DNA of 64,000 nt from Eriocheir sinensis (Eukaryota; Arthropoda; Malacostraca; Decapoda; Varunidae): assembly GCF_024679095.1 (NCBI RefSeq), contig NC_066513.1, positions 8,422,049-8,486,048 on the forward strand. Direction: 5' to 3'. Both the position numbers and the translations under genes were made by a program. This document shows, piece after piece, positions 34,231 through 46,181 of the stretch. Below the pieces are notes generated by a model. The model had not been told where the DNA came from and did not search any database. It was given only the letters and a program-made list of their open reading frames with translations. Position 1 is the stretch's first letter, and every line of letters starts with the position of its first letter.

Positions 34231-34462
34231 CAACATCATCACCACTATTACCATCACCGCCACCACCACCACCACCACCACCGCCCTCATCATTATACAT
34301 TCATCACCAACATCGATTTCATGTAGCCTCAATACCAACACCATCACCACTATCACCACCACCACCACCACCCACATCATCATACCTTCACCACTATCAG
34401 CATCACCACCATTATCACCACCACCATTACCACCACCACCACCACCATCTCTGCAACTCACT
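34231..34462. repeat. (CAC/CAT)n trinucleotide tract
   Basis: Imperfect CAC/CAT repeats ending about 20 bases before the exon d acceptor. Confidence 0.9.
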
Positions 34463-34484
34463 GGTCTTTTTCCTCTCCACTCAG

Positions 34485-34701
34485 CCTGTGAGGTACCCGC
34501 GGCAGTGTGATCTACAGTACCGGCTAAAAGTGGAGAAGAAACGGGGCAATAATCGTTTTATCAAAGATCATGTGACAGAGGAGGTGCATGCTTCTATTAC
34601 CAACCTGCAGCCCTACACTGACTACCTTGTCATGGTTCAGTCAAAGAGTGGCGGGAAGTATTCTGATATCACCTACACCACTGTCAAAACACTTCCTTCC
34701 A
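34485..34701 (+). CDS. FN3-gene exon d (rest of FN3 domain)
   Basis: Acceptor TTCCTCTCCACTCAG before 34485, donor TCCA|GTAAGT at 34702. Phase 0 in, phase 1 out. Encodes PVRYPRQCDLQYRLKVE, then KKRGNNRFIKDHVTEEVHAS, ITNLQPYTDYLVMVQSKSGG and KYSDITYTTVKTLPS. ITNLQPYTDYLVMVQ is the FN3 E strand, NLxPxTxY loop and F strand; the G strand and linker follow. With exon c this is one complete domain of about 95 residues. Confidence 0.92.
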
Positions 34702-34838
34702 GTAAGTTTTATGTCCTGCACGCCAATTGGTGCTCTGGATTACTTAACATTCAACAACACAGCCTGAGTTCATGATTGCCAGCACTATGTAGACTTTATT
34801 CGGATCCGGGAAGATGAAAACATGCTGTGGAACTGTAC

Positions 34839-34842
<4 letters not shown>

Positions 34843-34908
<66 letters not shown>

Positions 34909-35203
34909 TTACCTGGTTGTATTTAGCTAGTTATAGTAGTATACATGGCCTGAGCTACATTTATGTGATCCTGTCTCCATATCTATAATTATCTAGTCTT
35001 TCCTTTAGGTGACGCTCTTTGCCATCACGACATCTTCCTTTAATTAACCCATTTCACGCGGCCCAGCCCGTTCGTGGTGCAGGCAAGTGTAGCGGCGGGA
35101 GTCTATTCCAGCACGCGTCTACCGCGCAATACGGGAGACTAAATTTCATGACATTACTTAAGAACTTTCCTTTCATCAACTTCATACTGTGTTCCCCTAA
35201 TTG

Positions 35204-35278
<75 letters not shown>
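34843..35278 (-). mobile_element. LINE/SINE 3'-end fragment flanked by (GT)n tracts
   Basis: (GT)n at 34843-34907 and 35203-35278 bracket a segment that begins ATTTACCTGGTTGTATTTAG and runs through GTATACATGGCCTGAGC, as at 39252 and 35290. In minus sense part reads as a LINE-like C-terminus (CWNRLPPLHLP). A short string near 35060-35090 (GGCCCAGCCCGTTCGTGG) also resembles the SINE 1 body. Probably a 3' end with microsatellites grown from its tail. Confidence 0.55.
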
Positions 35279-36593
<1,315 letters not shown>

Positions 36594-36664
36594 CAGTAAT
36601 CCCTCGTCTATCGCGGCGCTATGTTCCAGAACCCCCACGATAAGCGAAAATCCGCGAAGTAGCG

Positions 36665-36669
<5 letters not shown>

Positions 36670-36749
<80 letters not shown>
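36670..36749. repeat. (TA)n microsatellite
   Basis: About 40 TA units just inside the left end of the pogo-like element. Confidence 0.98.
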
Positions 36750-36752
<3 letters not shown>

Positions 36753-37304
36753 AAGGCTTTATAAACCCTCCCCACACTCTTACAAATCTTTCCCACACTC
36801 CTATTGACCTTTCCCACACTCTTATAAACACTTCCTACGACGTTTCGTTGTTACGACGCGGTCCCAATAAATGATTCTATAATTCTTGTTTCGACTTTCG
36901 ACATTTGCTTCGTAAATACGAACTTCACGCAGGAATTAGTTTGGCGGGGCGGAAGAATACTCAGAGAAAGTACAATATGAGCGTAGCTCACTTCTTTTAT
37001 ATCACAATTAGGTAAATTCGGAAGGGGAAAGGGAGGAGAGGGACAGAGTGAGTCATGAAGAAAATACCGATAGAGGATGTAAGAAGGGAGAACAAGGAAA
37101 AGTAATGGAGGAAACAGGGAAAGATAAAGAGAATGAAAACAAGAAGGGTGTGGGGAGGGAGGGACAGTGGGGAGAGTCATGTCAGGTCCTGAGGGAGAGT
37201 CAGGTAAGGTCCTGAGAGAGTCATAGCAGGTCAGGACTTCAGTCAGGACATGACCTGACCCTCATTTCCGCCCCTCCCTCCCCACACCCTTTCCATTTCA
37301 CCTT

Positions 37305-37366
<62 letters not shown>

Positions 37367-37549
37367 ACAACTAGGTAAACACACACACACACACACAGAA
37401 GGGGAGATGAGAAGGGTGTGGGAAGGGAGTGGCAGAAGGGAGTCAGGTCAGGGCTTTGGTCAGAACATGACCTGACTCACTTCTGCCCCTCCCTCCACAC
37501 ACCCTTCCCATTTCCCCTTCTGTGCGTGCGTGCGTGCGTGCGAGCGAGC

Positions 37550-37600
<51 letters not shown>
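37305..37600. repeat. (GT)n tracts and duplicated segment in the pogo-like element
   Basis: (GT)n at 37309-37364, (AC)n at 37379-37397 and (TGCG)n(GT)n at 37522-37600. Between and before them a segment with AACATGACCTGACTC, GCCCCTCCCTCC and CACACCCTTCCC occurs twice (about 37240-37305 and 37455-37520), indicating a local duplication. Confidence 0.85.
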
Positions 37601-37734
37601 CATATAATCTAATGGGGAAGGAGAAAGGGAGGAAGAGTGATAGAGTGAGAGATAAGACTAAAGATAAGAGGGTGTGAGAAAGGAGGAAACAAGGAAAATT
37701 AGTGGAGGAAATGGGATGGGAAAAGAAGAGAGAG

Positions 37735-38040
37735 GTAGGGAGGGTCAGGTAAAGGGAGAGAAAGGGTGTGAGTGGGAGGGAAAGAGATTAAAAAAGGTAG
37801 GGTGGGTCAGGTATAGGTGAGGAAAGAGGGTGAGAGAAAGAGTGTGAGTGGGAGGGAAAGAGATTAAAAGAGAGAGGTAGGGAGGGTCAGGTAAGGGTGA
37901 AGAAAGAGGGTGAGAGAAAGGGTGTGAGTGGGAGGGAAAGAGATTAAAAGAGAGAGGTAGGGAGGGTCAGGTAAAGGTGAGGAAAGAGGGTGAGAGAAAG
38001 GGTGTGAGTGGGAGGGAAAGAGATTAAAAGAGAAAAACTG
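37735..38040. repeat. purine-rich tandem repeat, about 80-bp unit, 4 copies
   Basis: Repeated blocks GAGTGGGAGGGAAAGAGATT, AAAAGAGAGAGGTAGGGAGG, GTCAGGTAAAGGTGAGGAAA and GAGGGTGAGAGAAAGGGTGT. Confidence 0.85.
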
Positions 38041-38382
38041 GGAGGGAGGTGAAAGGAAAAGAAGAAAGAAATGAGAAGGAAGTGGGGGAGGAGTGAACCA
38101 GGGAAAAGGCTAACGGCGCAATAGGCCGCGACGGAAAAATAAATAAAAAATAGGTAGGTGACGTAGGTGCTTATTTAAGTGTGTTCCTACTTTGATTGAT
38201 TTATATCGTTTTAATTTTTTAGGCTAGAAAATGCTTATTTTACCGCAAAATCCCGCGATATAGCGAAAAATCCGCGATACGATACAATTTAAAAATCCGC
38301 GATACAGCGAGAATGCGATAAGTGAACCGCGATATGGCGAGGGATTACTGTACCTTGTCTGAATCCAATAAGTGAATGTACC

Positions 38383-38387
<5 letters not shown>

Positions 38388-38427
<40 letters not shown>
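38388..38427. repeat. (TG)n microsatellite
   Basis: About 20 TG units following the short LINE C remainder at 38351-38387. Confidence 0.95.
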
Positions 38428-38429
<2 letters not shown>

Positions 38430-38689
38430 ACAGATGTGAATGATGCCACTGCCCCTTAAGCCAAATTAAGGGATATTGTCGAAGGCCTGAAACGTGACTG
38501 AGAGGTAAGTGCTAGAATGGATGCAAAGATGGACGAGACACTTTGGCCCAGATCTTGGTATTGGTTTTGGGGTTAGGTGGATAGGTAAAATTATGAATGT
38601 ACGCACACACACAAACCTGCCCTAAGCTAACCTAAGGTACCTGACTCCCAAACCAAGATCATGACCTACGCCATTTTTTTTATGTACGG

Positions 38690-38915
38690 TCTATGGGGAT
38701 GGTTGGCGTTTTTGATGGCCTGATGGTCGGCCTCAGCCTGTTATGGTGCAGGCAAGTCTTTACAGTGGTGCCATTTTGCTAGGCTCATACTGGCCCCTGG
38801 GGTTAATCTTTGATCCTCATTTAGAATAATCTAGAATCCAGGTTGATAGGTGGTCTTCAGGACAGCATGTAAGTAGTCTTTGGCCACTCGGTGATGACTA
38901 AAAAATGTTAGCTTG
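38690..38915 (-). mobile_element. SINE 1 copy, head truncated
   Basis: Matches the SINE 1 copies at 45.3 and 47.7 kb: GGCCTGATGGTCGGCC, ATGGTGCAGGCAAGTCTTTA, GTGGTGCCATTTTGC, AGAATCCAGGTTGATAGGTG, TCTTCAGGACAGCATG. The tRNA-like head is missing. It lies about 110 bases upstream of exon e. Confidence 0.8.
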
Positions 38916-39025
38916 TAGCAGCGGGCGTCTATTCTAACCATAAGTATTAGAGCAAGGTTCGCATCATGACTCAGCGATTCTCTCTAATACTGCAAAGGAC
39001 AGATGACTCCACTTATGCCTCACAG

Positions 39026-39249
39026 AACCTGGGAAAGTGACCGGTCTGCGAAAGGTGGAGGCAAACGGGACTTCCCTGCTGGTGACTTGGGATCACCCCC
39101 AGGACAACCCCCCTAAAGGAGAGCTTGAGTCCTTCAAAGTTTCCTGGGGAGTAATAGGGGTGACCACAGGATATAAATCTAGAAAAGTGGGACTACAAAA
39201 GAGGTGTCATATAACCAACCTTAACCCCGGCACTACATACACCATCAAG
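39026..39249 (+). CDS. FN3-gene exon e (most of an FN3 domain)
   Basis: Acceptor CTTATGCCTCACAG before 39026, donor AAG|GTTAGT at 39250. Phase 1 in, phase 0 out; split codon A+AA is Lys. Encodes PGKVTGLRKVEANGTSLLVT-WDHP, QDNPPKGELESFKVSWGVIG, VTTGYKSRKVGLQKRCHITN and LNPGTTYTIK: A/B strands with core Trp (LLVTWDHP), C strand (SFKVSWG), and NLNPGTTYTIK, the E-F loop with conserved Tyr. The F and G strands continue in the exon at 62929, 23.7 kb away. Confidence 0.92.
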
Positions 39250-39251
39250 GT

Positions 39252-39530
39252 TAGTGTGTATTTACCTAGTTGTATTTAGCTAGTTGTGGTATACGGGCGA
39301 GGAGCTGCGCTGGCACTGTCCCGTCTCTATATCTACTATAATTCAACTTGGGCTTAAATTTATGAGTCGTCTTTGCATGGGCCACATCTTTTTCCAGGCC
39401 GTTCCAGGCCTCCACCACTCTGTGGAAAGCTGTTTGTCTTTATGTATCTTCTATAGGCTTCCTTTTTCATCTTCCTTCCATGGCCTGGTAGGAGCAGGTC
39501 TATCTGAATGAGGAATGCAGTGTCCTCAAC
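39252..39530 (-). mobile_element. LINE 3'-end fragment at an exon donor
   Basis: Begins two bases into the intron after exon e (GTTAGTGTGTATTTACC) and shares ATTTACCTAGTTGTATTTAG with 34908. In minus sense it encodes FHRVVEAWNGLEKDVAHAKT and HKFKPKLN, the C-terminal signature of CR1-like ORF2 (RVVxxWNxL..V.A.....FK..LD). Confidence 0.65.
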
Positions 39531-39544
39531 CTACCCGAGCTGTC

Positions 39545-39548
<4 letters not shown>

Positions 39549-39611
<63 letters not shown>
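39549..39611. repeat. (CT)n microsatellite
   Basis: About 31 CT units before the RTE 5' region. Confidence 0.97.
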
Positions 39612-39613
<2 letters not shown>

Positions 39614-40612
39614 GTTCATGCTTCTTTCTTTGTGTAACCAGGGGATTAATTCTCCCAGGGGTCCTGCGTCCCTGCCCTATGGTGAGCAGTCAGGCCAGCC
39701 CCTGATCTGGGCTGGTTGGGGGAGGGGTTTGCACCCCCTCACCCCACATAAAAATCATCCCTAGCCAAAAACAAATTAAAAAGTAGAGGTCGGGGTCGAG
39801 GCCCGAGCCTCGACACCGATCAGGTCTTTCTGGGGGGCCTGACCGCGCGGCAGGCTTCCACGATGCATCCCCATCTGGGGGACCTGCCGTCAGTGACGGG
39901 TGCAAGGCAAAGCCTACGGGATCCCAGCACCTAGAAGGAGGAAGGGCCCCCTACCCCCTCTTTTTGTTTTTGGGGTGGCCGGGGTGGTGCAGAGGCTGCG
40001 CCCGCCCGCAGAAACAGGCCCGGGGTTAACCTTCGGAGGGATCTGCGTGCGGGCTCCTGGAACGTCCGGAGACTCTCGGACAATGATCGACTGCCCTACC
40101 TATCAAATGAGCTCAGAAGGCTGAGGGCAGACATAGTGGCATTCTCTGAGACGAGGAGGCCTGGCAGTGGCGAGATCAGTAAGGGGGGGGTACACCTTCT
40201 ACTGGTCCGGCATGAGCAATGGCTTCCATCTCAAGAGGTTAGCTATAGGCATCTCCAGCCAACTGCTGCCATTTGTGGTTGAGGTTTCTCCGTTTGAGGA
40301 GCGTATAATGCGAGTGAGGCTGACACACACACTGGACTTCATGTCTCTTGTTGCAGTGTACGCTCCAACTGAGATGCGTGAAACTGAAGAGAAGGTGATG
40401 TTTTCGACGCCAAACTCGACTCCGTATTAGGCCAGTGTCCCTCCCGGGACACACTCATTATCCTGGGCGACGTCAGTGCTACTACTGGCACTGACAGGGT
40501 TGGTTACGAGCTATGTGTTGGTCCCCATGGTCCTGGTACCAGAAACATCAACAGCTCTCTCCTCCTGAATTTTGCAAAATCCAGAAGGTTGATAATTGCG
40601 GGTTCCTTGTAC

Positions 40613-40969
40613 AGTTGCGGTAATGAGTTCCTGTACCCACTGTGGTAAGCCTTCCCTCCAACCGGCAACGTCGCAGTAGTATTACTCAAGTGTTGTTGTG
40701 AATGAACGGTGTTCGGGTGAGAGTGGCGGAGAGGTTCACTGCTATTCAGGAAGTGTAAGGGAGGCTTTATTCATAATTAAGAGGTGAAAATAAATGTAAC
40801 ATGCGTATGTAACACATGTTAAACCAAGATACCACTACAAAATAATAACAGCAGAGAGAAGACGAGACGTATTATCTTGAGTCCAGACTTTGATGTTCCG
40901 CTCCTCCAGCATTCACGTGTGAACGTGTGCACACACACTCTCTCTCTCTCTCTCTCTCTCTCCTTCAGA

Positions 40970-41050
<81 letters not shown>

Positions 41051-41793
41051 TTGACGGTTTGCTTGCCTGCACACTACACCACCATTCAATAGTTCACACT
41101 GTGTTATGAGAGCAGAACCCACATGTAAGAGGTTGCTGTGGGTTACTGTTAACCTACTATAGTGAATCATGGCAGTGCCATGGTAAAGTGGCATATACTT
41201 ATTTGGAGTTGATAGTCCTTCACTGTATGGGTATAATTTAGGTGGTGTGTTTCGAAACCGTGGTCACGTGACGCCCACCATGGCTGAGTGCGTATAACAT
41301 ACTTCATGCAATAGTTTGTGGACCTTGCTCCTTTTAGTTAAGTAATATTGTATTTTATCACCAGCGTGTAGGTAGTAAATGTACAACAAACATTTGATCA
41401 GGTTCATGTTCATTGTGGGAGGTGTTCATGGTTTTTCGCATTCTCGTATGCTATTACTACCAGTGTGCACACGTTCACACGTGAATGCTGGAGGAGCGGA
41501 ACATCAAAGTCTCGACTCTAGATAATACGTCTCGTCTTCTCTCTGCTGTTATTATTTTGTAGTGGTATCTTTGTTTAACATGTGTTACATACGCATGCTA
41601 CATTTATTTTCACCTTTTAATTATGAATAAAGCCTCCCTTACACTTTCTGAATTGCAGTGAACCTCTCCGCCACTCACACCCGAACACGACGAACACCGT
41701 TCATTCACAACAACACTTGAGTAGTACTACTGCGACGTTGCCGGTTGGAGGGAAGGCTTACCACAGTGGGTACAGGAACTCATTTCCGCAACT
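40613..41793. mobile_element. 1.18-kb element with about 325-bp TIRs, GTAC duplication
   Basis: Left arm 40613-40934 is a close inverted copy of 41463-41793: AGTTGCGGTAATGAGTTCCT at the left end, AGGAACTCATTTCCGCAACT at the right. It is flanked by GTAC on both sides (40609-40612, 41794-41797). Removing it and one GTAC restores the RTE endonuclease reading (IIAGSLY | QRPELHRWTWY). The 528-bp centre has (TC)n at 40939-40962, (GA)n at 40974-41046 and no transposase. Short ORFs in the arms (TTATLPVGGKAYHSGYRNS) are mirror copies of each other. Superfamily unknown. Confidence 0.88.
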
Positions 41794-42621
41794 GTACCAG
41801 AGACCAGAGCTGCACCGCTGGACTTGGTATAGCGATGCCGGAGTGGTAGCTAAGGAGATTGACAACATCCTCGTAAGTACTCGTTGGAGGATCCTTCAGA
41901 ACTGCAGGGTTTACCAGAGTAATTAGTTATCTGCAACTGGCCATAGGCTTGTTGCTACAACACTCAAGTTTCATGCCATGTCAAGAAGAATCGCGAGAGG
42001 CATCACTATTGTGTTCCATCTCGAAAGGCTGAAGGACCTGGCATGTGCTCAGGAGTATGCATTGACAGTCTCAAATCTGTTCGATGTGCTCAGCACCCAG
42101 GAGAACCCTGTATAACAGTGGAATACCTTCAAACGTGAGACTTTGCAAGCTGCCAAAGAGTGCATTGAAGAGTGCCCGATATCTTTATTTTATTTTATTT
42201 TTATTTTTTACAGCTAAGGAGACAGTTCAAGGGCGTAAATAAAATAAAAAAAGCCCGCTACTCACTGCTCCCGTACAGAGGTCAAAGGAGTGTCCAAAAC
42301 GAGAGGTCAATTTCGGGAGGAGAGGTGTCCTGATACCCCCCTCTTGAAAGAGTTCAAGTCGATGGCAGGAGGAAATACAGATGAAGGAAGGATCTTCCAG
42401 AGTTTACCAGCGTGAGGGATGAAGGAGTGAAGATGCTGGTTGACTCTTGCATAAGGGATTTGGACAGTATAGGGATGAGCATGAGTAGAAAGTCGTGTGC
42501 AGCGGGGCCGCGGGAGGAGAGGAGGCATGCAGTTAGTAAGTTCAGAAGAGCAGTCAGCATGAAAATATCGATAGAAGATAGAGAGGCAACATGGCGGCGG
42601 AATTTGAGAAGTAAAAGACTG

Positions 42622-44346
42622 TCAGTATGAGGAGGAGAGCTGATGAGACGAAGAGTCTGACTCCACTCTGTCAAGGAGAGCTGTGTTAGTACCCCCCCCC
42701 CCCACACACACACACACATAAGATGCATACTCTATGCGAGGGCGGACAAGGCCCCTGTAAATGGATAGCAACTGTGCGGGAGAGAACTGGCGGAGACGGT
42801 ACAGAACGCCCAGCCTCGAGGAAGCTGATTTAGTAAGAGATGAGATATGAAGTTTCCAGTTGAGATTTTGAGTTAAGGATAGACCGAGGATGTTTAGTGT
42901 TGAGGAAGTTGTTAGCTGAGTGTTGTCAAAGAATAGTGGATAGTTGTTTGGAAGATTGTGTCGAGTAGATAGGTGGAGAAACTGTGTTTTTGAGGCGTTG
43001 AAGGACACCAGGTTCCTCTTGCCCCAATCGGAAATAATAGTAAGGTCTGAGGCTAAGCGTTCTGTTGCCTCCAGCCTTGAATCGTTAAGTTCCTGTATGG
43101 TGGGTCTTCTATTAAAAGAAGTTGAGTAATGCAGAGTGGAGTCATCGGCGTAAGAATGGATAGGACAGTTCGTTTTGGAAAGAAGATCATCAATGAACAA
43201 CAGAAAGAGAGTGGGAGATAGGACAGAACCCTGTGGGACACCACTGTTAATAGGTTTAGGGGAAGAACAGTGACCGTCTACCACAGCAGAAATAGAACGG
43301 CCAGAAAGGAAACTAGAGATAAAGGTACAGAGTGAAGGATATAAACCGTAGGAGGGTACTTTGGAAAGCAAAGATTTGTGCCAGACCCTATCAAAAGCTT
43401 TTGATATGTCCAACGCAATAGCAAAGGTTTCACCGAAACGGCTAAGAGAGGATGACCAAGAGTCAGTTAGGAAGGCAAGGAGATCACCAGTAGAACGCCC
43501 CTTGCGGAACCCATACTGCCGATCAGATAGAAGGTCAGAAGTGGATAGGTGCTTTTGAATCTTCCGGTTAAGGATTGATTCAAAAGCTTTAGATAGACAA
43601 GAAAGTAAAGCTATAGGACGGTAGTTTGAGGGATTGGAACGGTCACCCTTCTTAGGCACAGGCTGTATGAAGGCATACTTCCAGCAGGAAGGAAAGGTAG
43701 ATGTTGATAGGCAGAGGCGAAAGAGTTTGACCAGGCAGGGTGACAGCACGGAGGCACAATTTCTAAGGACAATAGGAGGCACTCCATCAGGTCCATAAGC
43801 CTTCTGAGGATTGAGGCCAGAGAGGGCATAGAAAACATCATTTTGAAGAATCTTTATAACAGGCATAAAAGAGTCAGAGGGGGGATGAGTAGGAGGAATA
43901 TGCCCAGAATCGTCCAGAGTGGAGTTTTTAGAAAAAGTTTGAGAGAAGAGTTCAGCCTTGGAGATGGATGAGACGGCAGTGTTGCCGTCAGGACTGAGGA
44001 GTGGAGTGAAAGATGAAGAAGTGAAGTTGGAGGAAATGTTTTTGGCTAGATGCCAGAAGTCACGGGAAGAGTTAGAGAAAGCAAGGTTTTGGCATTTTCT
44101 ATTAATGAAAGAGTTTTTAGTTAGTCGGAGAATAGATTTGGCACGATTCCGGGCAGAAATGTAAAGTTCGTAGTTAGCATTAGTTTGAAGGCTCTGGTAC
44201 CTTTTGTGAGCTGCCTCTCTATCATTGACAGCACGAGAACAAGCGTGATTAAACCAAGGCTTTTTAGCGTGAGGAGTAGAGAAAGTACGTGGAATGTATG
44301 CCTCCATTCCAGAGACAATCACCTCTGTGATGCGCTGAGCACACAC
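42622..44346 (-). CDS. Jockey-like reverse transcriptase (574-residue ORF)
   Basis: Long uninterrupted ORF. Residues about 1-130: post-endonuclease linker (AKKPWFNHACSRAVNDREAA). RT motifs in order: YALSGLNPQKAYGPDGVPPI (about 170-190), YAFIQPVPKKGDRSNPSNYR, PIALLSCLSKAFESIL, LSDRQYGFRKGRSTGDLLAF, FAIALDISKAFDRVWHKSLL (catalytic Asp), NSGVPQGSVLSPTLFLLFID, and CPIHSYADDSTLHY (YADD catalytic pair). The ORF end is altered: after RPRIEYASYV a (TG)n run and GGGG replace conserved residues. The best preserved RT in the window apart from 59640-61535. It needs the upstream frame for endonuclease, so it is not autonomous as it stands. Confidence 0.9.
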   Translation of the reverse strand: MCAQRITEVIVSGMEAYIPRTFSTPHAKKPWFNHACSRAVNDREAAHKRYQSLQTNANYELYISARNRAKSILRLTKNSFINRKCQNLAFSNSSRDFWHLAKNISSNFTSSSFTPLLSPDGNTAVSSISKAELFSQTFSKNSTLDDSGHIPPTHPPSDSFMPVIKILQNDVFYALSGLNPQKAYGPDGVPPIVLRNCASVLSPCLVKLFRLCLSTSTFPSCWKYAFIQPVPKKGDRSNPSNYRPIALLSCLSKAFESILNRKIQKHLSTSDLLSDRQYGFRKGRSTGDLLAFLTDSWSSSLSRFGETFAIALDISKAFDRVWHKSLLSKVPSYGLYPSLCTFISSFLSGRSISAVVDGHCSSPKPINSGVPQGSVLSPTLFLLFIDDLLSKTNCPIHSYADDSTLHYSTSFNRRPTIQELNDSRLEATERLASDLTIISDWGKRNLVSFNASKTQFLHLSTRHNLPNNYPLFFDNTQLTTSSTLNILGLSLTQNLNWKLHISSLTKSASSRLGVLYRLRQFSPAQLLSIYRGLVRPRIEYASYVCVCVGGGGTNTALLDRVESDSSSHQLSSSY

Positions 44347-44379
44347 AGAGGGGTCTCCATCCTGGAAGTAGTAATCATT

Positions 44380-45105
44380 CTACGGGAAATCGGAAAAGTA
44401 CATCCTCAGGTCGTCCCACCGAGCTGAAGCAAAATGCCAGAAGCATCGCCTCTTCGGCGGGTCCAGAGGGTGTACAGGAGCGATAGGACAGGATACAGAA
44501 ATAAGATTGTGATCGGAGGAGCCCAACGGAGAGAACAGTTTGACAGAATAAGCAGAAGGGTTTGAGGTAAGGAAGAGGTCTAGAATGTTGGGCCTGTCTC
44601 CAAGACGGTCGGGAATACGTGTAGGGTGCTGGACCACCTGCTCTAGGTCGTTGAGGATAGCAAAGTTGAAGGCTTGTTCACCAGGCTTGTCAGTGAAAGA
44701 GGATGAAAGCCAAAGCTGGTGGTGAACATTGAAATCTCCTAGGATGGAGATTTCAGCGAAGGGAGAGTGGGTCAAGATGTGCTCTACTTTAGAGTTCAAA
44801 TAGTCAAAAGAATTTTACATCGTTAGTAGAGTTAGGTGAGAGGTAAACAGCACATATGTATTTAGTAATAGAATGACAATGAAGTCTTAGCCAGATGGTG
44901 GAAAATTCTGAAGAATCAAGGTTGTGGGCACGAGAGCAAGTGATGCCGTTGCGCACGTAGGCGCAACATCCAGCTTTGGATTGAAATTTAGGATAGAGAT
45001 AGTAGGAGGGAACAGAGTAGAGATTGCTGTCAGTAGCCTCAGAAACCTGTGTTTCAGTGAGGAAGAGAAGGTGAGGTTTAGAGGAAGAGAGATTGTGTTC
45101 CACAA
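44380..45105 (-). pseudogene. Jockey-like APE endonuclease, two frames
   Basis: 44804-45103 encodes HNLSSSKPHLLFLTETQVSE and AGCCAYVRNGITCSRAHNLD and IWLRLHCHSITKYICAVYLS; 44380-44799 encodes [53 protein letters not shown] and [22 protein letters not shown], and SDH motifs are intact. A frameshift near 44802 divides the domain and a second near 44370 separates it from the RT. Confidence 0.88.
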
Positions 45106-45303
45106 AATGAAAATTAGAACGAAGAATCTAGGAGTCGCTTCGCCTCGGTGGAGTCGTGGAGACTCTGGAGAATATTGAGAGTCCCGCTGCTAGACTTGCT
45201 GGGAATCAGGACCAATACAGGGCTCTCGCGTAGGACTAAATCTCTCCTGAGGAGAGACAAGGAGAGGTATGTAAGGGATCTCGCTGTGGAAATCGATGGC
45301 CAT

Positions 45304-45656
45304 TTTTTTTTTTTTTACGTCGCGGCCTATTGCGCCGGTAGGCTTTTCCCACTGGGGCCTGATGGTCGGGCCAAGACTTCATCCCGTTGGGGCCCGATGG
45401 TCGGCCCAGCCCGTTCTGGCGCAGGCGAGTGTTTATAGTGGCACCATCTTGCATTGGCTCATGCTGCTCCCAGAGCTCATCTTTAATCCTAGAATCTAGA
45501 GTCCGGGTTGATAGGTGGTCTTCTGGACAGCATGTGGGTAGTTTAAGCCATTCGGCGGCGGCTAAAAAATCCCAGCTTGGTGGCACCGGGCGGGGATTGA
45601 ACTCGCGTCCTCCTGAACGCGGCGCCGTCACTCTGTCGACTCATCCACCGCCTCCC
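45304..45656 (-). mobile_element. SINE 1 (tRNA-headed), full-length
   Basis: In minus sense: head GGCGGTGGATGAGTCGACAG (box A region), CGAGTTCAATCCCCGCC (box B), body with ACCACCTATCAACCCGGACT and GCAAGATGGTGCCACTATAA, tail GCAATAGGCCGCGACG and a poly-A run (T-run at 45304-45316). The same unit is at 47731-48084 in the opposite orientation. It interrupts the RTE linker between ...DGH and NANDLRT-like residues. Confidence 0.9.
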
Positions 45657-46181
45657 CAATTTAAATGCGAATGACCTCCGAACTGCTTACCGAGCCCTGA
45701 AGAAGCTCCGCTCCAAGTCTCCCTCACAGGTGAGAGCTATCCGAACAGCTGACGACTGCCTCGTTTTGGACATGGATGGGAGGAGGGCTCGTTGGGTTGA
45801 GTACTTTGAGCAGCTGTACATGGCGGACCCTCCACGTGGGCAGCTTCCAGTCATGTAACATCAGTGCGGAGCTGCTCAAAGCTGGAGATGAGGCCATAAT
45901 CCGCGGGTTGCATGCGGTCTTGACTGCCGTATGGCAGTCCGGTACCATTCCTCCTGACTGGAAGAGGGAGTTGGTCGTCCCTATCTGGAAAGGGGAAGGG
46001 GACTGCCAGCACTGCAACAAGTCCCGTGGTATTACACTGTTCAGTGTGCCAGGCAAGGTGCTTGCCCACCTATTGCTGATGCGAATTAGCAGCCAGCTGC
46101 TGAAGCTGCAGAGACCTGAACAGTCTGGGTTTACGCCTGGTAAGTCAACAACTGACCATATCCTAGTGTGGGGTTCTTGAA

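Larger units (their letters stand above)
36594..38350. mobile_element. pogo/Tc1-mariner-like TIR element, TA duplication
   Basis: Starts CAGTAATCCCTCGTCTATCG (36594) and ends in its inverted counterpart CGATATGGCGAGGGATTACT+G (38350), flanked on both sides by TA (36592-36593 and 38351-38352). The host LINE reads through: CACAAGATGTA | CCTTGTCTGAATCC, as in the uninterrupted relative at 51.62 kb (GAGATTTACCTTGACTGAAT). Subterminal copies of CCGCGATA-type motifs occur near 38258-38335. No transposase ORF; the interior holds (TA)n, (GT)n, tandem repeats and a SINE 1 tail at 38103-38150. TIR sequence and TA site suggest a pogo/Tigger-type non-autonomous element. Confidence 0.85.
42185..45145 (-). 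mobile_element. Jockey-like LINE E, nearly complete ORF2
   Basis: Minus-strand element inserted in the RTE linker. Its 3' tail is (AATAAA)n-like (seen as TTTATTTTATTTTA at 42185-42215). It carries a 3' UTR, RT (44346-42622) and endonuclease (45105-44380). Relatives lie at 4321-6667, 2210-2375 and 55714-56046. The 3' UTR includes two polar blocks shared with the 55.7-kb copy. Jockey-like is inferred from RT sequence and the A-rich tail; phylogeny was not done. Confidence 0.85.

Noticed and set aside
33892..34461. 189-residue Val/Glu/Gly-rich ORF and opposite-strand His-rich ORF
   Set aside because: Translations of the 65/68-bp minisatellite and CAC tract.
40504..41926. Twin ORFs containing TTATLPVGGKAYHSGYRNS
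   Set aside because: They are the same TIR sequence read from both ends and running into RTE sequence; no independent support for a protein.
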